Shown here one piece after another: positions 7,536 through 9,622 of a DNA stretch of 9,622 nt. Under the pieces are notes generated by a model. That model was not told where the DNA came from and did no database searches. It was given only the letters and a program-made list of their open reading frames with translations. The position numbers and the translations under genes are program-made. Position 1 is the stretch's first letter, and each line of letters starts with the position of its first letter. The DNA lies in NCBI GenBank assembly GCA_947479185.1, contig CANJYY010000070.1:1-9622 (forward strand), given 5' to 3'. This DNA comes from Caulobacteraceae bacterium (GTDB lineage: Bacteria; Pseudomonadota; Alphaproteobacteria; Caulobacterales; Caulobacteraceae).

Positions 7536-8657
7536 TCATTCGGCGGCGAGGACGGCGGGGTCGCCGCTCGTGAGCAGCGGTTCAAGCAGATGTGACGCCA
7601 GCCACCGCACCACGGGGACCGCCACGCCGTCGCCGATGACGTGGAAGGCGGCCGTGGCGCCTTTTGGCAGTTGATAGCCCTCTGGCAGGCCCATCAGCCG
7701 GGCGCCTTCGCGCGGGGTCAGGAGGCGGGAGCGGACGACGCCGTCCTGGGCCACCACCAGCGACTGGCGGGAGGAGCCGCCGCGCGCGGTGCGCAGGCAG
7801 CCGGCCAGCCCGTCGGTGCGCACCTCCGCCTGCGGCACGCCGGCGCGAGTCCGGCGATAGACGGCGCCGACCGTGCGAACGGCGCCCGTCTCCAGCCGCG
7901 CGCGGTTCAACGGCGTCATCTGATCCAGCAGGTGGCCGGTATCGGCTTCGGGGCGCCAGACCACCGCGTCGTCAGCGTCGAGGATCGCGGCGAGGTCGGT
8001 GTTGCGCGCCGGCGGGGCCGGCAGGTTCCACCAGACCCAGGCCGCCTGAAGGTCTTCCGGCAGGCGGCCGAATGCCTCATCGACGGCGCGGCTGTGAAAC
8101 GTGCAGTGTCCGCTCGGGGCGCTTCCGGTCGTGCGGCTGGCGATGATGAACACGCGCGGCCGCGACTGCGGCGTGAACCGCGCGGCGTCGACCTCCAGCG
8201 CGCCGAAGCGATAGCCCCGGTCGACAAGGGCCCGGCACAGCGCCGTGAAGTCCTGGCCGCCGTTCGAGGTCAGCATGCCGACGACGTTCTCGACGACGAT
8301 GACGCGCGGGGCGCGGCCGTCCGCGTCCAGCGCCTCCATCAGCTTCCAGAAGCCGAAGAAGGCCGACGAACGGCCACCCTCCAGACCGGCCCTGGCGCCG
8401 GCGAGGCTGAAGTCCTGGCAGGGGCTCGAGGCCCAGGCGAGATCGGCCTGTCCGGGCAGGTCGGCGGGCTTCACCTGCCAGACGTCGCCCTCATGGAAGT
8501 GTTCGCCGGCGTCGGTGAAGTTGGCGCGATAGGTGGCCGCCTTCACCGGGTCAAAGTCGTTGGCGTAGAGGCAGGACCAGCCGTCCCCCAGCCCGAGGCG
8601 GGCCATGCCGCCCCCGGCGAAGAATTCGTAGAATCCGAGAGGACCGTTCCGACTCAT
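7536..8657 (-). CDS. dcm: DNA (cytosine-5-)-methyltransferase
   Basis: A 373-aa methylase that transfers a methyl group from S-adenosylmethionine to C5 of cytosine in a specific duplex sequence. Motifs run in canonical order: I, FYEFFAGGGMARLGLG (9-24); IV, ASSPCQDFS (76-84) with nucleophile C80; VI, ENV (123-125); VIII, QSRPR (164-168); a target-recognition region of about 190-310 including CLRTARGGSSRQ; IX, LTPREGARLMGLPEGY (313-328); X, IGDGVAVPVV (341-350). All catalytic residues are present. The target site cannot be read from sequence, and the symbol denotes only the type. The start is ATG 8657, directly before the conserved fold; no Shine-Dalgarno precedes it, and a promoter-like element is so close that the message may be leaderless. 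No restriction endonuclease is beside it, so it looks like an orphan methylase, with vsr nearby as the repair partner. Confidence 0.93.
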   Translation of the reverse strand: MSRNGPLGFYEFFAGGGMARLGLGDGWSCLYANDFDPVKAATYRANFTDAGEHFHEGDVWQVKPADLPGQADLAWASSPCQDFSLAGARAGLEGGRSSAFFGFWKLMEALDADGRAPRVIVVENVVGMLTSNGGQDFTALCRALVDRGYRFGALEVDAARFTPQSRPRVFIIASRTTGSAPSGHCTFHSRAVDEAFGRLPEDLQAAWVWWNLPAPPARNTDLAAILDADDAVVWRPEADTGHLLDQMTPLNRARLETGAVRTVGAVYRRTRAGVPQAEVRTDGLAGCLRTARGGSSRQSLVVAQDGVVRSRLLTPREGARLMGLPEGYQLPKGATAAFHVIGDGVAVPVVRWLASHLLEPLLTSGDPAVLAAE

Positions 8658-8665
8658 GCAAACCG

Positions 8666-8691
8666 AGGGTAGCCTGTTCCGGCCCTGTCGA
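8666..8691 (-). promoter_or_regulatory. Candidate promoter of the cytosine methylase, predicting a leaderless mRNA
   Basis: On the minus strand TCGACAG (8691-8685), an 11-base spacer and GCTACCCT (8673-8666) loosely fit TTGACGS-N10-14-GCTANAWC. Only 8 bases separate the downstream box from the ATG, so transcription would begin at or next to the start codon. This agrees with the absence of a ribosome binding site. The element overlaps the leader and ribosome site of the divergent lipoprotein gene. Confidence 0.35.
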
Positions 8692-8696
8692 GGAGA
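8691..8696 (+). promoter_or_regulatory. Ribosome binding site of the lipoprotein gene
   Basis: AGGAGA lies 7 bases before GTG 8704 and selects this start over ATG 8656, which would add 16 residues before the signal peptide. Confidence 0.7.
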
Positions 8697-8703
8697 AGCC
8701 GTC

Positions 8704-9159
8704 GTGCGCCGCATCATCATCCTGTCCGCCGCCGCCCTGTTGCTGGCGGCCTGTCAGCCTGAAGCGCCCGGCGGGGGCGAGGCTGCGCCGCCCGCGGACG
8801 CCCCGGCCCCCGCGCCGGCGCCGGCGGCCGATCCGGGCGCCGCGTTCAGGGTCGACTTCAGCGCCCGGGGCAATGAGCCGTTCTGGGGCGTCGACATCAA
8901 GGGAACCGACATCGTCCTGACGCGTCCCGACGCCCCGGCCGCGACGGCGACCAACGCTGGTCTGGCCGCCACCGATCGCCAGGCGGTCTGGACGGCCCAG
9001 GCGGGCGCGACAGCCGTCACCGTGACCCTGACAAAGGGCGACTGCTCGGACGGTATGAGTGATCTGAAATACGGCTATACGGCCCGGGTCGTCTGGGGCG
9101 CCGAGACGCTCGAGGGTTGCGGCTTCCCGACGGCGGACCAGCCGCGCGAAGGGCAATAG
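8704..9159 (+). CDS. Small lipoprotein with a GNEPFW domain (COG3650-like)
   Basis: A 151-aa predicted lipoprotein. The GTG start at 8704 has AGGAGA (8691-8696) 7 bases upstream and gives a clean type II signal peptide: RR, a hydrophobic core, then LLLAAC with lipidated C17. Q18 after the cysteine is not an inner-membrane retention residue, so outer-membrane sorting is likely. A Pro/Ala-rich flexible tether (about 21-48) leads to a small domain with ARGNEPFW (54-61), KGDCSDGMSD (111-120) and ETLEGCGF (134-141). C114 and C139 could form a disulfide in the periplasm. The motif set is that of an uncharacterised envelope family (COG3650, from memory), sometimes grouped near META/HslJ-like proteins. 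The function is unknown. The earlier in-frame ATG at 8656 is rejected: it lacks a ribosome site and would bury the signal peptide. It is convergent with the 43-aa gene. Confidence 0.85.
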   Translation: MRRIIILSAAALLLAACQPEAPGGGEAAPPADAPAPAPAPAADPGAAFRVDFSARGNEPFWGVDIKGTDIVLTRPDAPAATATNAGLAATDRQAVWTAQAGATAVTVTLTKGDCSDGMSDLKYGYTARVVWGAETLEGCGFPTADQPREGQ

Positions 9160-9167
9160 GGCTCAGC

Positions 9168-9299
9168 TCAGCCCCGACCCAGTTCCATCGTCGGGATCGA
9201 CGAGGCGCGGGCTTCCGAACGGTGGTTCGGCATCGGCAGCAGCATGGCGATGGCGACAGCCAGTGCGGCGGCGGCGGCGAAGGCGGCCTTGACGGCCAT
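9168..9299 (-). CDS. 43-aa hypothetical membrane-anchored or secreted small protein
   Basis: The ATG at 9299 is preceded on its strand by AGGAGAG, about 8 bases upstream, a strong ribosome site for so short a frame. The protein has a positively charged start (MAVK), one Ala/Val/Leu/Ile-rich hydrophobic segment (about residues 5-21) and a short polar tail ending SSIPTMELGRG. It is either a single-pass inner-membrane protein or, if cut in the tail, a secreted peptide of about 20 residues. I do not recognise a family. The frame extends upstream to 9443, but that would translate through the hairpin at 9388-9413, so the internal ATG is preferred. It stands alone, isolated from the thiolase by two hairpins and convergent with the lipoprotein gene 8 bases away. 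It could be a chance frame; the ribosome site and signal-like N-terminus argue against that. Confidence 0.6.
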   Translation of the reverse strand: MAVKAAFAAAAALAVAIAMLLPMPNHRSEARASSIPTMELGRG

Positions 9300-9387
9300 G
9301 GTCGACTCTCCTGTGGGTGCGATGAGCCATAATTGCGCCTTCAGGCTTAACCGCTGGTGAACGGGAAGGTTTCCGCCAAAAGCAGAA

Positions 9388-9413
9388 CGGCCCCCGGGAG
9401 GTCCCGGGGGCCG
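9388..9413 (-). terminator. Rho-independent-like terminator, minus strand
   Basis: Perfect 12-base arms (9388-9399 and 9402-9413), CGGCCCCCGGGA and its complement, flank a 2-base gap, so the real loop is 4 or more bases. On the minus strand the stem is followed by TTCTGCTTTT. It is the second hairpin downstream of the thiolase stop and shields the 43-aa gene from readthrough. Confidence 0.7.
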
Positions 9414-9441
9414 CTGCGCCAAGCAAGGCAAGGCATAGATC

Positions 9442-9474
9442 AAGACGTCCCGGAGAACAGCTCCGGGACGTCTT
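9442..9474 (-). terminator. Terminator hairpin just downstream of the thiolase gene
   Basis: Perfect 14-base arms (9442-9455 and 9461-9474), AAGACGTCCCGGAG and its complement, enclose the 5-base loop AACAG. It starts 11 bases beyond the thiolase stop. The arm ends in TCTT on the minus strand with no longer T-tract, so it may stabilise the 3' end as much as terminate. Confidence 0.7.
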
Positions 9475-9484
9475 CAGGGCTGGA

Positions 9485-9622
9485 TCAGCTGTAGATTTCG
9501 AACAGGCCGGCGCCGCCCTGGCCACCACCGATACACATGGTCACCACGCCCCACTTGGCGCCGCGACGCTTGCCTTCCTGCAGCAGGTGGCCGGTGCAAC
9601 GGGCGCCGGTCATGCCGAAGGG
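9485..9622 (-). CDS. Thiolase (acetyl-CoA acyltransferase), C-terminal part (5' end outside window)
   Basis: The last 45 residues of a thiolase, reading from the right edge as [18 protein letters not shown] and ending GLFEIYS. The C-terminal signature [13 protein letters not shown] is complete, with the catalytic cysteine of the CxGGGxG motif. The PFGMTGAR segment normally follows the catalytic histidine of GHPFG, which lies just outside the window. Thiolases either cleave 3-ketoacyl-CoA in the last step of beta-oxidation or condense two acetyl-CoA in polyhydroxyalkanoate synthesis; the PFGMTGAR form suggests the degradative type, but the fragment cannot decide. Two hairpins follow the TGA (9485-9487), so it is the end of its transcription unit. 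The acyl-CoA dehydrogenases at the other end of the window belong to the same pathway but are over 7 kb away. Confidence 0.93.
   Translation of the reverse strand, partial: PFGMTGARCTGHLLQEGKRRGAKWGVVTMCIGGGQGGAGLFEIYS

Noticed and set aside
7641..8672. A 343-codon open frame on the plus strand opposite the cytosine methylase
   Set aside because: Composition is typical of a shadow frame, while the methylase strand carries motifs I to X in order.
8656..8703. An earlier ATG start for the lipoprotein
   Set aside because: It would place 16 residues before the signal peptide and has no ribosome site, whereas GTG 8704 has AGGAGA at ideal spacing.
9159..9174. Inverted repeat GGGCT/AGCCC between the lipoprotein and 43-aa gene ends
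   Set aside because: The stem is only 5 base pairs with no T-tract on either strand, too weak to call a terminator.
9300..9443. Longer version of the 43-aa protein starting at 9443
   Set aside because: It would require translating through a strong terminator hairpin, and the extension lacks sensible sequence, while ATG 9299 has its own ribosome site.

Overview
The window is GC-rich chromosomal DNA with long open shadow frames opposite every gene. The codon use, the gene families and the promoter-like boxes (TTGACGS/GCTANAWC-like) suggest an alphaproteobacterium near Caulobacter, Phenylobacterium or Brevundimonas. This is an inference from style and content; no rRNA or tRNA is present to settle it. 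The density is high: ten genes, of which two are cut by the window edges, and no gene-free stretch reaches 300 bases. The largest gaps are the divergent gap at 2968-3130 and the terminator-rich gap at 9300-9484.

Left region (1-2041, plus strand): the tail of a large DmdC-like acyl-CoA dehydrogenase, a complete 387-aa acyl-CoA dehydrogenase of the long-chain/isovaleryl type, and an OsmC-family protein. Each stop codon overlaps the next start (TGATG), so this looks like a translationally coupled operon joining fatty acyl-CoA oxidation to peroxide or thiol defence. It meets a convergent phytanoyl-CoA-dioxygenase-like gene (2038-2967, minus) with both stop codons sharing one CTAG.

Middle region: the divergent gap 2968-3130 separates the dioxygenase from a six-TM hybrid histidine kinase (3131-4870, plus). 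The kinase converges on a minus-strand operon that reads, in transcription order, cysK (7462-6488), an FAD-dependent monooxygenase (6481-5282) and a Vsr mismatch endonuclease (5285-4878). A promoter-like element lies just upstream of cysK.

Right region: a DNA cytosine-5 methyltransferase (8657-7536, minus) lies immediately upstream of the cysK promoter, in the same orientation. Vsr repairs the T:G mismatches that arise when 5-methylcytosine deaminates, so methylase and repair enzyme are both here but separated by two metabolic genes. No restriction enzyme is visible. Divergent from the methylase is a small lipoprotein gene (8704-9159, plus), then a 43-aa membrane or secreted protein (9299-9168, minus), two tandem hairpins, and the C-terminus of a thiolase (9622-9485, minus). 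The thiolase is a second beta-oxidation gene near this locus.

I found no mobile element, CRISPR array, RNA gene or origin. The most interesting items are the split methylase-Vsr pair, a possible leaderless methylase transcript, and the small unannotated-looking 43-aa gene.
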